64,000 bases of DNA, from contig JADNRY010000015.1 of the NCBI GenBank assembly GCA_015501585.1, forward strand, positions 434,001 to 498,000, in the 5' to 3' direction. Below are positions 25,005 to 36,127 of this stretch, piece by piece (positions within the stretch are counted from its first letter, which is position 1; each line of letters begins with the position of its first letter). Position numbers and translations under genes: made by a program. The DNA comes from Rhodocollybia butyracea. Taxonomy: Eukaryota > Basidiomycota > Agaricomycetes > Agaricales > Omphalotaceae. The notes under the pieces are model-generated. The model saw nothing but the letters and a program-made list of their open reading frames with translations, was not told where the DNA came from and made no database searches.

Positions 25005-26009
25005 ATGACCTCCCACAGGAACGATATCATCGACCTTTACAATATCGCTCTCCTGTTGAATTATGAACGTGCAGCCAGCGAGCCTCGCTTCCGACATAGC
25101 AAGCTGCGAGAAGTCACTGAGGATGAATCTCAGTTTCAGACCGTCAGGATACTATATCGCGTCCGGCAGACAGACTACAAAGGGCCTAAGGATGCCTTCT
25201 TATTTGAACGTAGACCTCCAGTAGGCTCAGAAGACACAGACAAACCTGATCTTCCTTCGAATATGCTGCGACAACCGATGTCGCAGCTTACAAGCAATCT
25301 GACTCCTGATCGTTTGGAAACTATATACTGGCAAGCTCGAGGGCACGATGGCTGCTTTGCATCGGCTTGCATCTTTCAGTATTTCTTTGACCTATTTCCC
25401 AACTCTGAGCCGTCCATACGGATCAGACTTGCAGATGGTAAAGAATACACTACTTCAGCTGAAAGTGTCATCCTCGAAATCGACCTGACGTCACTTAAAC
25501 ATCGCACTTGCTCGACGGTTCTCCCCCAAAACGAAAGTTATGTTACAGGCGCAGGGGACCAACCGATATTTCGACACGCTGTCATAGGATTTGGGACTTC
25601 ACGTGAAGGAAACATCGAGACCGTTTTGGATATGTCCTCGATGCAGTTCGGTGATGTAGGTCGTGGTCCAGGTCGCAAAGGAAAGGGTACATTTGTTCTT
25701 GAAAGTCTGGATAGCTATCTTGACAGGCTTGAATTTATCGCTGCTGGTCACAAAGTCGTCAAGACCTCGGTGCGTGTCTTGCCGCACCATGATCAAGCAC
25801 AGGACCTTTGGCAGAGGGATGTTGCGAAGAGGGCCAAAGAACGCTGGGAGAAAAGGAAGGATCACCATTGGTGTGGACATTGTGGTCATCCTCTGGACAA
25901 CAGCCAATTAAAGAGGTGCTCTGGGTGTCAGGAAGCATATTATTGCGACAAAGAGCATCAGACCAAGGCTTGGTCTTCACACCACAAACGCTGGTGCGGA
26001 AAATCCTAA
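25005..26009 (+). CDS. MYND-type zinc finger protein
   Basis: Single-exon gene of 334 residues starting at the ATG at 25005. The first 280 residues show no known domain. The C-terminus is a MYND finger: C-G-H-C-G then C-S-G-C-Q-E-A-Y-Y-C, and H-Q-T-K-A-W-S-S-H-H-K-R-W-C, giving the full set of Cys/His ligands. MYND fingers bind proline-rich partners. Such orphan MYND proteins are abundant in Agaricomycetes, and their roles are mostly unknown. Absence of introns is unusual among its neighbours. It sits just left of the duplicated accessory block. Confidence 0.85.
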   Translation: MTSHRNDIIDLYNIALLLNYERAASEPRFRHSKLREVTEDESQFQTVRILYRVRQTDYKGPKDAFLFERRPPVGSEDTDKPDLPSNMLRQPMSQLTSNLTPDRLETIYWQARGHDGCFASACIFQYFFDLFPNSEPSIRIRLADGKEYTTSAESVILEIDLTSLKHRTCSTVLPQNESYVTGAGDQPIFRHAVIGFGTSREGNIETVLDMSSMQFGDVGRGPGRKGKGTFVLESLDSYLDRLEFIAAGHKVVKTSVRVLPHHDQAQDLWQRDVAKRAKERWEKRKDHHWCGHCGHPLDNSQLKRCSGCQEAYYCDKEHQTKAWSSHHKRWCGKS

Positions 26010-26428
26010 TTCTCGATATTCTTCTTGTGATGTATCATGTATATATAACTGCCTTGAATCCATATCACTACAGAATGGCCCAAGTCGTATCGCATGTTTG
26101 CCTGGATTTTGTTAACCTCCAAATATCGACCACGCTCCTTGCTCAAGGTTCAAGCCAAACAGGTGTTGAGCTTCATACACATTTGACGCAGGTCAATCCT
26201 TCTATGCTCGCGCCACGGGACACAGTTGTCATGGTGCACCAGCCTACCTTCTTCCAGGACCAAGACTTATGCTTTCTCTGCGCGCGGATTAAGAGGTTGG
26301 TTACAATTACTCTCATATGCTCTGATCTCTTCTTGTACAGCTTGGGCTCTCGATCCCCGTCGGCGAATCCGAATGAGGTCCCAATTAATCCCGAAATATT
26401 TGAATCTGAGATGCGTCACTGGTCTTAA
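26010..26428. other. Region between the MYND gene and the duplicated block
   Basis: Contains an open frame on the plus strand but no convincing protein features. Nothing recognised. Confidence 0.3.
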
Positions 26429-26760
26429 TCAGAAAGGAATCGATAGTAGAGGAACTCCCAAAATCCAAGTCACGATGTCTACGAGAATTTTACAGGTACC
26501 GAAGAAATGATGAATTTGGCCATCTAGTGCAGGAACTTGTGCGAGAGGGCTCTCTAAATCGGGAACTGCCAATATGGGAATTCCTTGTCCAGGGGGAGAT
26601 GAACCTAGGCCCAATACCTTTGGGTGAGATCAAAATTTCAAAATCCAGAAAATCCCAGTGGTAGATGACTCTTATCGAAGAACATATAGCCGTCGGCGCC
26701 TTACTATCACAATCGCAACGATTCAACGAAAGATGTGAGTAGAAATATATATTCGTTCGA
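26429..26760 (-). pseudogene. Relic of a small single-span membrane protein gene (copy A)
   Basis: On the minus strand near 26680-26720 the sequence encodes I-V-A-I-V-I-V-R-R-R-R-L, the same membrane-exit segment as V-V-I-V-I-V-K-R-R-R-I in copy D at 31.7 kb. A stop follows within a few codons. Further downstream, the P-D-L-E-S-P-L-A-Q-V-P-A-L-D segment matches copy B at 28.5 kb. No continuous frame joins them. Confidence 0.55.
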
Positions 26761-26973
26761 GCCTGGCGACAATCTGTGAACACGCAGTGAAAGGAAAGAA
26801 CAATGGAATCGAGCCCTTGTTCAGTACGATTTAGATGATTGTTTGGGAATAGTATCAAGAAACGTCGAGTGTAGAGAATATACAATCTACGAGCGAGTAA
26901 ATAAAAGCAAGGTATCTGGATCACAAGCTCCAACCACAGCGTAGATATCCTCTCCCGATGACAAAGATTTCCA

Positions 26974-27612
26974 CTAGGTCATGATGGTCCAGAGGTCGCT
27001 GGGTTCGATGGTAGCACAACCAAAGTTACGCAGAGCGTCTCCAGAAGAAGCGTCAATGATAATGCAAGCCTCGGTGACATTGACGGGGCTAATCACACAA
27101 CCGTCAGCGAGGACATGTCCTGGAGAAGCGTCCGTGTTGCAGACATCACAAGCAATATCAAAGACTTGGTTACTGAACATCAGTAGACACCATTATCAGC
27201 TCGTCGGTTTGTGAACTTGTCAAAAAGATGTACTTACGGTTGGAATATGGCTGTGTTTACAGGATTAAGGATTATTTCACCGCCAGTTATTGTTGCCGCC
27301 ATTGTATCGTCATCAGTACTCCTGATAAATGCGCATCAGTCAACTACTGGATGTATGAGATTGTAAAAGCATCGTACGTGATTAGATAACTTGTCGGGAA
27401 ATCACCACTTTGGTTAATGAACCAGTTGGGAGCCTCGACACCACTGAAAGGTTCCCCGAAAACGACACCAGATTCGACAGTCCACTCAAGACCAAATTCT
27501 GAGCTCCGGATCGATACAGGCGCTCCCTGAGCATTGGGATTGCAGGAATCGCGACGGACTGGGTTTCCTGATACTCCAGAAGGAAGAAGGATAGAGCTAC
27601 AAGCTTGAACAT
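26974..27612 (-). pseudogene. Six-cysteine secreted protein, copy A, frameshifted in the signal peptide
   Basis: Unknown small secreted protein. The signal peptide starts M-F-K-L-V-A-L-S-F-F-L-L. Copy B then has G-V-S-G-N-P-V-R-R-D-S-C, but copy A lacks one G near 27577 (cttctggag against cttctgggag), so its own leader runs out of frame. Downstream, the frame is intact: V-V-F-G-E-P-F-S-G-V-E, an intron (GTACGA), T-M-A-A-T-I-T-G-G-E, a second intron (GTAAGT), then F-D-I-A-C-D-V-C, D-G-C-V-I-S-P, E-A-C-I-I-I-D and R-N-F-G-C-A-T; it ends W-T-I-M-T at 26974. An upstream in-frame ATG (27661) could give a protein without a normal leader. Six cysteines suggest disulfides outside the cell. Confidence 0.7.
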
Positions 27613-28304
27613 CTCGAGAGGTGGCTGGTGGATAGAGAAGTGATAGCGAATGGTTGTCCAATTCCTCACCTCTTTATATGCTCAGCTACCGGAGTCAAAC
27701 CCCCGGGGTCCGGACGCCACGGCGGTCAGGCTATGCCCGCGTGGGCTGTGAGGCTTTAGTACTTTAGTCCCTTGACAGCTAGATCAACGGCTACATATAA
27801 TAGTATGGATTGTATTCCCGCAGATAGCTAGATCTAGAACAACAAAAATAACGTCCTGCGCGGAGTGAACCTGAAGAAATTATTGGAGACTCGCCCCGAT
27901 AGTGGCGGACAGGGCGCAGAAACTGTCAATATTGCGGTCAAGTACCTACCGAAACTTTTCTCTTCTCTTTGAATCTGGTGTGATATGTGGTAGCCTAACA
28001 TGTGACTGCTGGTTTTGATCAGTGATCGTCGATACAAGTCGCTTTGCCCTTGCCTATTGCATTCAAAGTCGCCACCTCCGAGACCTTGAGGAGTAAATAT
28101 TGCCTCGTTGGAGGAGATATCCAGTGGAAGCATTGCTTGGAAGGAAGCATATGCTCAATGCGTGTTTGCTCGAGCCTGTCACTTATTATCCTTATCGTAC
28201 TTGCAATCGGAAGACAAAATCACTCATAAATAGCCATACTTAAAAGAGGTTTTTCGTACAAAAATTGCGAGTCCGATTCAACTAGAAGCTCAAAAAGCCA
28301 CCTA

Positions 28305-28900
28305 CTAGATCAAAGCCACTGAGGTTTGCAGATTGTGCACCTGTGTCGAAGTTTGTAAAACGTGCGAGTGTGCTCCTGCATCAAAATGATGGGTGTGTCC
28401 AAGGCTGTCCAAGGGTGTGTCCTCCATTGTGTGAGGTATACGGATCTTACGGACAGCCCAATCCAAGCGATATCTGCGAGAATTTGACATGTTTAGACTG
28501 ATGAGATGATGAATTTGGATATCTAGTGTAGGAACTTGTACGAGAGGGCTCTCTAAATCGGAAGGAGTTCCTTGTCCAGGGGGGTTCCGCACGTGTTCCT
28601 ATGATCATTGTCTCCCTATATTGACTCAAAATCCAGAATCTCTGCTCTAAGCAACAGTTACCCTGCTGTCAAACAGAAATAAACATAAAGGTATATGGCG
28701 CACCATGAAACGGGGAGTAAAGTTCAAACCGGCCCAATACCTTTGAATGAGATCGAAATTCCAAAACCCAGAAAATCCCAGTAGTAGATCGGTTTGGTGA
28801 CGAAGACCGTATGTCTGTCGGCGCTTTTCCATCACAATCGTAACGAAGGGCGTGAATAGATATATATTCATTCAGGTCAGGCAACAGTCTGTGAACACAC
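28305..28900 (-). pseudogene. Relic of a membrane/His-rich protein gene (copy B)
   Basis: The membrane-exit piece near 28830 reads F-V-T-I-V-M-E-K-R-R-Q, related to the K-R-R-R exit of copy D. It continues open for about 40 residues, then breaks. The 3' part carries D-L-E-S-P-L-V-Q-V-P-T-L-D and the His-rich end H-T-H-H-F-D-A-G-A-H-S, which also occurs in copy C. The parts are in different frames and the central His-rich run of copy C is missing. Confidence 0.55.
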
Positions 28901-29095
28901 AACGAAAGGAAGGAGCAAGGGAATCGAGCCCTTGCTCAGTACAATTTAGATGATTATTTGGGAGTGCTTCTGGGAGCATTAGTATCAAGAAACGTTGAGC
29001 GTAGAGAATATACAGTCTCCGAGCGAGTAAATAAGAGCGAGGTATCTGGACCACAAGCTCCAACCACGACGTAGATATCCTCTCCCTGATTCCAA

Positions 29096-29718
29096 CTAGG
29101 TCGTGATGTCCCAGAGGTCGCTGGGTTCGATGGTAGCACAACCAAAGTTACGCAGAGCGTCTCCAGCAGAAGCGTCAATGATAATGCAGGCGTCGGTGAC
29201 ATTGACGGGGCTAATCACACAACCTTCACCGATGTTGTTTCCTGGAGAAGCGTCCGTGTTGCAGACATCACAAGCTATATCAAAGACTTGGTTACTGAAC
29301 ATCAATGGACACCATTAGCTCGTCGGTTTGTGGACTTGTCAAAAAGATGTACTTACGGTTGGAATTACAGGATTAAGGATTATTTCACCGCCAGTTATTG
29401 TTGCCGCCATTGTATCGACATCAGTACTCCTGATAAATGCGCATCAGCTCACTGCGTGTATGAGCTTGTAAAAGAATAATACGTGATTATATAACTTGTC
29501 GGGAAATCACCACTTTGATTAATGAACCAGTTGGGGCCCTCGACACCACTGAAAGGTTACCCGAAAACGACACCAGATTCAACAGTCCACTCGAGACCGA
29601 ATTCTGGGCTCCGGATCGATACAGGCGCTCCCTGAGCATTGGGATTGCAGGAGTCACGGCGAACTGGGTTTCCTGATACTCCCAGAAGGAAGAAGGATAG
29701 AGCTACAAGCTTGAACAT
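29096..29718 (-). pseudogene. Six-cysteine secreted protein, copy B, nonsense and frameshift
   Basis: Paralogue of 26974-27612 with an intact signal peptide (M-F-K-L-V-A-L-S-F-F-L-L-G-V-S-G). Near 29557 the codon GAA of copy A is TAA, giving V-V-F-G then stop. In the middle exon, 11 bases present in copy A (around 27252) are missing near 29364, which would also shift the frame. The last exon keeps the same cysteine pattern (C-D-V-C, G-C-V-I-S-P, A-C-I-I-I-D, F-G-C). As read, only an N-terminal fragment of about 53 residues could be secreted. Confidence 0.75.
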
Positions 29719-30362
29719 CTCGAGAGGTGGCTGGTGGATAGAGAAGTGATAGCGTATGGTTGACCAATTCCTCAACCCTTTATATGCTCAGTTACCGGAG
29801 TCAAACCCCAGGGGCCCGGACGCCACGGCGGTCAAGGTATGCCCGCGTGGGCTGTGAGGCTTTAGCGCTTTGACAGCTAGATCAACAGCTACATATAATA
29901 GCATGGATTGTATTCCCGCAGAAAGCTAGATCTAGAACAACAAAAATAACGTCCTGCGCGGAGTGAACCTGAAGAAATTATTGAAGGTCACTACCTGGAC
30001 TCCCCCCGATAGTGGCGGACGGGCGCAGAAGCTGTCAACCTTGCGGTCAAGTACCTACCCAAACGTTTTTCTTCTCTTTGAATCTGGTGTGATACGTGGT
30101 AGCCTAACATGTGACTGCCGGTTTTGATCAGTCGATACAAGTCGCTTTGCCCTTGCCTATTGCATTTAAAGTCGCCAACCCCGAGACCTTGAGGAGGTAT
30201 CTAGCGGAGGCGTCGCTTAGAAGAGAGTATAAGCTCAATGCGTGTTTGCTCTGGCCATTGTTACTCATTATCCGTATCATACTTGCGATCTGAAGACAAA
30301 ATCACTCAAGAATAGCTATACGTGAAAGAAGTTTTTCGTACAAAATTTGTGAATTGATACAA

Positions 30363-31028
30363 CTATAAACTCGAAAGGCCACCTCCTCCACCTCCTGCGT
30401 CGAAGTTTGTAGAATGTGCACCTGTGTCGAAGTGTGTAAAATGTGAAGAGTGTGCACCTGCATCAAAATGGTGGGTGTGTCCTCCGTTGTGTCCTCCGTT
30501 GTGTGAGGTATACCCGGTGTGATCTCCATAGTGCGCCGAATGCCCTCCGCTCGAAGGTTCATTATGGTGATGATGATGATGGTGCGGGTTGCATTCGGAT
30601 GGCGGTGGTTGATCAAAGGCAGCGGACGATAACAGGGTGGCATTTGCCGAGTCCTGAAGTATCCTGGACTGGACCTCAGGATTGTTGCGAGGAACTGGTT
30701 TACGAGAGATTTGTTGCTGAGGTCGACCTGCTTTGGATGTGGGCGAAGACTTTGTTGATAGTGATCCTAAATCCCGGGACTGGGCGTTGGCACTGGTCTT
30801 AGGAGTTCCTTCGCCGGCAGGACCTAGTTTGGGCAGGTCGAAGCCTTTCACCTGCTTTTGTCGCACTCGTCGGATTTAATGAAGGCAGCTAGCAATGCGA
30901 CGATAATAACGGTGGCAACTAATTTCGAAAAAGAAGATACTTGAGTCTTGGAATGCCGGCACGGATAGCCACTTACCAACGCATCCTACAACTATTCCAG
31001 CCACTGTTCCTCCGTTGAGATGGGTCAT
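30363..31028 (-). pseudogene. Single-span membrane protein with His-rich tail (copy C), probably frameshifted
   Basis: Exon 1 from the ATG at 31028 encodes M-T-H-L-N-G-G-T-V-A-G-I-V-V-G-C-V. After an intron of about 58 nt (GTAAGT to AAATTAG), the membrane span continues A-T-V-I-I-V-A-L-L-A-A-F-I-K. The expected basic exit R-R-V-R-Q-K-Q-V-K-G then follows in another frame; one more A in the run near 30879 would join them. The long cytoplasmic part (stop at 30363) has K-P-V-P-R-N-N-P, a run of seven histidines, and repeats of H-N-G-G-H and F-D-A/T-G-A-H. Function unknown; the His-rich tail could bind metal, but this is only inference. Confidence 0.6.
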
Positions 31029-31159
31029 TGTAGATAACCCTACAAATCCCACTGAGCGTTATAAGAAGTTGACCTGAGACAGGATCTACTCCTTTACAAA
31101 GCTGTTGAAGATAATAGGGGCTATCCAAACGTTTATCGGGAGTCCTGAGCGGCACGGAT

Positions 31160-31199
31160 CTATAATCTTTGAGCTCAGGCTATAATCTTTGAGCTCAGG
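31160..31199. repeat. Perfect 20-bp tandem repeat, two copies
   Basis: The unit ctataatctttgagctcagg occurs twice head to tail upstream of copy C. Another cggatctataat follows at once. Confidence 0.9.
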
Positions 31200-31498
31200 A
31201 CTCGGATCTATAATTTTAATCTCTGAATCAAATATGCTGTCGAGACTCTCTTATTTTTCACGAAACGAGCCTATTTTTCGACGCCAAGTTGCCTCATTCA
31301 CTTGGTAGCTGGTCCCAGTCACTTTCCACCGAAAGATAAGTAGATAACCTACCTACCCTACCTACCGCACCCCAAATAGCCCGCAATGCGGCGCGACGTG
31401 TTGGTATACTTACAGTATGAGCCATCTGCAGACAGACTAGGAGAACGACGCTTGGTATACAGCTCATTAACATGACATATATAGTTCCTATTCCTCCC

Positions 31499-31880
31499 CT
31501 ACATACCATTGCTAGTCATCTGGTTATTCTGCATCGTAATCTGGTTTTGCATGGCCATATCATGATGCATCTGGTGGTGAATATGGTGCGAGGTGTGGTT
31601 GTGAGTATGGTGTAACGGTTCGGGTAACGTTGGTTGGATATCCATAGGGTAGGTAGGAAAAGATGAAGCATTGCGATAGTTTTGTTGGAACCGACGAATT
31701 CGTCGACGCTTTACTATCACAATCACAACGGAGATGATCGACAGCGCGGCGACTACTATGCAATATTTAGAGAACTTTGAAGGTATCCGGAGGGTGGGTA
31801 AAGTACTGACCAACCGCGATGACTATTCCGACTATGACAGCAGTGTTGAATTCATCACCCCCACAATCGTCAAATCTGGG
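31499..31880 (-). CDS. Single-span membrane protein with His/Met/Gln-rich tail (copy D)
   Basis: Two coding exons are clear. The 5' one (ending 31811) encodes N-T-A-V-I-V-G-I-V-I-A-V. A 55-nt intron (31756-31810) follows. The second exon begins V-A-A-L-S-I-I-S-V-V-I-V-I-V-K-R-R-R-I-R-R. The tail is rich in His, Met, Gln and Asn (for example L-H-H-T-H-N-H-T-S-H-H-I-H-H), ending T-S-N-G-M then stop at 31499. The intron interrupts the membrane span at the same place as in copy C. I could not find a convincing start codon; it may lie in a further upstream exon, or the copy may be 5' truncated. Confidence 0.55.
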
Positions 31881-34066
31881 AAAGAAAGACTGGCCAGTGA
31901 GTTACAGAAGAGGAAGTTAGCATGATACGCACGCTGAATTACACTGCCCGCGTGCAGAACATACAAAAGTCACCAAAAGCACACAAACTGCAAGCTGGAA
32001 ATCGGTCATGCTAGAAAGCAGGAGGAAAGTTGAAACGGCTGAGCCACTACCGCTCCTTTTATACTGAAAAATCAAAATTGTAGTAAAGCCTGACTCGGGA
32101 GGCAGTGTTTATTAACATTAATATTGAAACCCTGTTGAAACCTGTAGCTTTGGAGCCTTTTAGTTTTCCCGCCTGATCCTGGCAGTAAAATGGCAAGCTC
32201 CAAGAGGCTCCAAGAGGTTCCAAGTCAGAACGTTCGAGCAGATATCGTATGCACAGTCGAACAAGCGATGTTGTAAATTGAATTTGGAAGCCAAATAGTA
32301 AAAAACCAGCTGAACTTCGAAGATGCCTGCGCGTTCGATTGTATGGGCACAGCCACCCACTTAGACGCCCTGAGCTACCATCACTTGGCGCTACCTTGGC
32401 ACGCATCCTACCCAACCACTACTAGAAAGAGTTATCCTATCATGTCTAATCGTACCATCTTGAGAGGTGTGGGTCTTGTCATCAGTAGGTTGAGCGGCCT
32501 GAGGGCCTAGTACACAGTACTCTTGATGTTCTTCAAGGTATGTGGAAAAGTAACTTTCTTTATAGCCTATAGGAGAGTCGAGACAAATCCAAGGGCGAAG
32601 GAGCATAAATTAGCAGTCCTTCAACCGCGTCCACAGACTATTTTATGAGTTGTCATTCTACATATATAGTGGCTTAACCCCTCCGAACTAGTGGAGTAGC
32701 GGCCACTGGAAACGTATGTCTATCCTCTACTAATATTACACACACATCCACATGGATCGTCAGTGTGTAACGAGTCTGCCTAGGGAGACTACCTCTATAT
32801 GGAAATCTCGTCTATTTTGGGGATTGTGCAACAAACCCTTCAAATTCCACTCCTTTGCTATTTTAACGATCCAACCGCCAAGGCACCAGGAGATGACCTA
32901 TAGTATGTATACAGTATTACTGGGATACTCGGAGCAGAATATAGGTTTGGTAAACCGCTGCAACCGGAGCAGTTTGGTCATTCTGTAAATGATATTAAAA
33001 GTATTGCTACTGACGAAAAAGACGGTAAAATCTTCCTACTCGATTTTCGTTCCCCATTTTGCTTGAGATATTCTAGAAATGAGGACAACAGTTTCGCACG
33101 TCGGACGCTCCTCAGGCCCCTCAAAGCGTGGCGTCAGGCCCAAGACTTTTATACTGCTTAAAATAAAATGTCAGATTCGAGGGAACCGAAACGTCGAAAG
33201 ATGCACCTGTTTATTTTTGTCCCAAGTCTTGCTGTCATTTTGCGCCTACTTACCGCATTGAAGTTCCAACTTCTAACCGGGCCAACCTTCTCCTGACAGC
33301 CTCCTATGAATGCCATGGTCATCTCAGGCCACATACATGACGTCTGCTCCAGTCTTGTTATCGGTACGTTGGACTTGAAGCTCACACACCTGTCGACTAG
33401 ATGTTCCTTGACCAGGTCGGTTTCTCCTTCTGCTCAAACTGGACCGGAGACCTTGAAACCGGTCTCCTTCGCTATCCAGCATCCAAGCAATTCCCGTGTC
33501 GGAGATTCCTTACTGTCATTTATGATTACCCAGTAAATGTACCAACGCCGTGTAGGTCGTCGGCGCTGATGTGATTCTTATCTGAAAAAACTAGTGGCGG
33601 CTGGATTCGACTACCGGGTGGGGACTAATCACCGGGCTCCGATTACCCCTTCCTATTGCTCAACTGGGGTACTCGAGTGCCTAATTTAACACGGTAAGTT
33701 GAACCTAATTGGGCAGGCCAAGTAACTTACTCATGCTTGACCTCCTCACTTTCCCTCCCGATCAATCAAACCTGCCTCGAAACCGAAATCAAACAACTAA
33801 TGTAAAAGACAGTTCTATGTAGGTACAGAGTACACCAATACTCGCTCCGCGAATAGTAAATCGAGGTGTAACGAACGTGCAGTAACATACAAGTTAAACT
33901 AAAAATAAGTAAATCTCTAACTAGTCCTCTTGGCCCAAGCTGGTAAATAAACTTAGCCCCGTCGAACCTTCGTTTTGAAGCTCAAGTATAGCTTTTGCTT
34001 TTTTGTTCCATTAAGCCTTCGAAGACTAAGTAATCTACACCTAATAAAACACGGGCCGTTCTTCGA
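31881..34066. other. Two-kilobase intergenic region
   Basis: AT-rich with scattered short open frames. A short plus-strand stretch near 33390-33530 (L-D-Q-V-G-F-S-F then W-T-G-D-L-E-T-G) looks faintly protein-like but was not identified. No mobile element recognised. Confidence 0.3.
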
Positions 34067-36127
34067 TTAATAGCCCCACCATTTCTTTTCAAAGTATCGC
34101 AGAGGAGGGTATGTGACGGCAGTAAATGCGAACGCGAGTTCAAAGCCTACGCAAAAAAAATGTTAAGATATCACGAACAAAGAGGGAACGCGTAAAGTGA
34201 AATTCTTACCGATATCGCCACCGAATGTTGGGTCGCCAATCATGCCTCCAATAACTCCAATATACCATACTTGCGCCATCCCAAGCACGGCACCTGCAAC
34301 ACCACATCCTAGCGCGAGGAAACTCGCGACACCAAGCGGAAGTTTCCTCCAGTTGTTGAAATCGTCAGGTACATAGTTCGACCATTTTCCTTTGCGGAAG
34401 ATCAGATGCTCTTCAATGAGGATGGTTGAGAAAATGGCGAGCCAGTAGGAGAGAATGACGAGGAGAGTGTCTAGCCATTCTTCGAAATGGCTTGCACCGG
34501 CTATGGCGAGGACGATGTAGACGACGCTTCCGATGAGTACGATGATGATACGGGGTATTGCTTGAGCGTAGGGATGGAGATTCTGGGGAATTGGTTAGAA
34601 AGCGACGAGAAAAAAAAGGAAGTGGACATACTTGGAATGTCAAGGCGAGAGAATACATGTTCGGGATGTTGTTTGCTACGATACTGAGCGCCATTACAAC
34701 CAACAAGAACGAACCGAAGCCACCCATGGCCCAGCTAGACCAGCTCCGAGGAGGCCACCCACTGAATTAGCGTCATAGGCATCCGACCAAGTCGTTTTTT
34801 GGGTGAAGGTAGTCATTGCGGCGACACCAAGGCATTCGACGAGAATAAGGGGTGTATTGAGACCAAGATATGTCCAAAAGAAGATCTTGTACGACGACAT
34901 ATCTTCTGGCATCCGGACGGTGTAATCTGCTGCCAAACTGTAGAATCATTCAGTTGAAAGTCACAAGAACGCGCTTATTGCAATCCCGGCTGACCTAGTC
35001 CATCCAAGAGCAAATCCGGCTGTGTACATGTGAATCTCCAAACATATGTTTAACGATAGAACAGGCTTACCAACTGTTGCTCCAAAAGATAGCACATTGC
35101 CGGCTTCGACGTTTCCTGATCCAGCAAAGTCACTCTCAGTGAATCGTGCGATCTGGCCGAGGTATATGAAGAATATGATGATAACCTGAGTGCCACCTAT
35201 TAAGCATATGAAAATATTACTGGGAAAAAGGAAGGCATACTGGAATCCAAGAGTACTTCTCGTACAAGTGCACGACGCGGTATCCCATGAAGGAAACGAT
35301 GATTGTGAGGACGGCTATTATTACGACGCCCGCCGCGGTGGGAAGTTGGTGGGTTGTGCTGACGGCGCGAAGAGTCTGGGCACCAACGATTGAATTGACG
35401 ATGGACCAACCCACACATGCTAATAAATCACGCTAGGATCTCGCTTGTTGGAGTAAGGATAAAAATAATACTAACCGATGCAATTGAGTACGATAGGAAG
35501 CTGTGCCGTGGCATATCCAAAAGAAAACCGTGATAATGTGAGCTGGCGCAGGCCGAGTTTGGCTCCCCAGGTAGAGAAGTAGGCGACGGGGAGAGTACAG
35601 AGGAGGTTAAAGAAGATGATAGTTAGAGCTCCTTCCTTGAGGCCTAGTTCGAAGATAGAAGGGCCGAGAACTCCGATAGCGAAGGTTGAGATCTATTAAC
35701 GGAATGGGTTTGTGTCTAATGGGGTCCCGAATCAGAACGTACTGTCATGTTCGCCGCTAGCCACATCCAGAACGGCGCCAAAGGAGCTAAAACAGGTTAG
35801 CGAGGTCGAAATGGACATTGTGAGCTCGCTCACAAGTCTGAGTCCGTTGGTCTGACGGCACACGCTCGATACCTCGAGCCTCAACTCCGTACTTGTCCAA
35901 GAACGAGACTATTGCCCACAGTGTCGCGAATTTTGCCCTTGGAACGTTGTCATTCATATCCTCCAGAGCCTGAGCCTCATTCACGCTACATATGCATACT
36001 TATTAGCTACAAGTTTTAGAACGCGAGAGTGAACGCACATCATGACAGGTGGTGTCGCATTTTCTAAGTCTACTTCATGCTTGGTTATAGAGGCAATGGA
36101 AGACGACTTTTGATCTGAGTCGGACAT
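34067..36127 (-). CDS. Purine-cytosine permease, NCS1 family (Fcy2-like)
   Basis: Plasma-membrane proton symporter for cytosine and purines, about 500 residues and 12 spans expected. The cytoplasmic N-terminus starts M-S-D-S-D-Q-K-S-S. It is followed by G-V-E-A-R-G-I-E-R-V-P (family signature) and, after an intron, W-L-A-A-N-M-T. Then come R-Q-L-T-L-S-R-F-S-F-G-Y, G-W-S-I-V-N-S-I-V-G-A-Q, G-Y-R-V-V-H-L-Y-E-K-Y, A-A-D-Y-T-V-R-M-P, L-E-E-H-L-I-F-R-K-G, and the C-terminus L-R-Y-F-E-K-K-W-W-G-Y then TAA at 34067. Eight or more short introns are needed; the frames I followed join without lesions. Its neighbour ADE8 is also a purine gene on the same strand. Confidence 0.88.

Larger units (their letters stand above)
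26500..30370. repeat. Segmental direct duplication, unit about 2.1 kb
   Basis: Unit A (about 26500-28330) and unit B (about 28500-30370) are collinear. The secreted-protein stop codons lie 2122 bases apart, and the flanking non-coding block near 27854 recurs near 29950. Both units contain a membrane-protein relic, the secreted-protein gene and the 5' flank of the next membrane-protein gene. The His-rich relic at 28305-28450 corresponds to the 3' end of copy C at 30363-30520. Confidence 0.8.

Noticed and set aside
26490..26933. 147-residue minus-strand open frame
   Set aside because: Its residues do not look protein-like and the recognisable membrane segment is in another frame.
27660..27780. 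Possible tRNA (gagtcaaaccc stretch)
   Set aside because: No A-box, anticodon arm or acceptor pairing could be found.
33390..33540. Possible exon of a secreted hydrolase
   Set aside because: Only a faint protein-like stretch, with no catalytic motif and no neighbouring exons.
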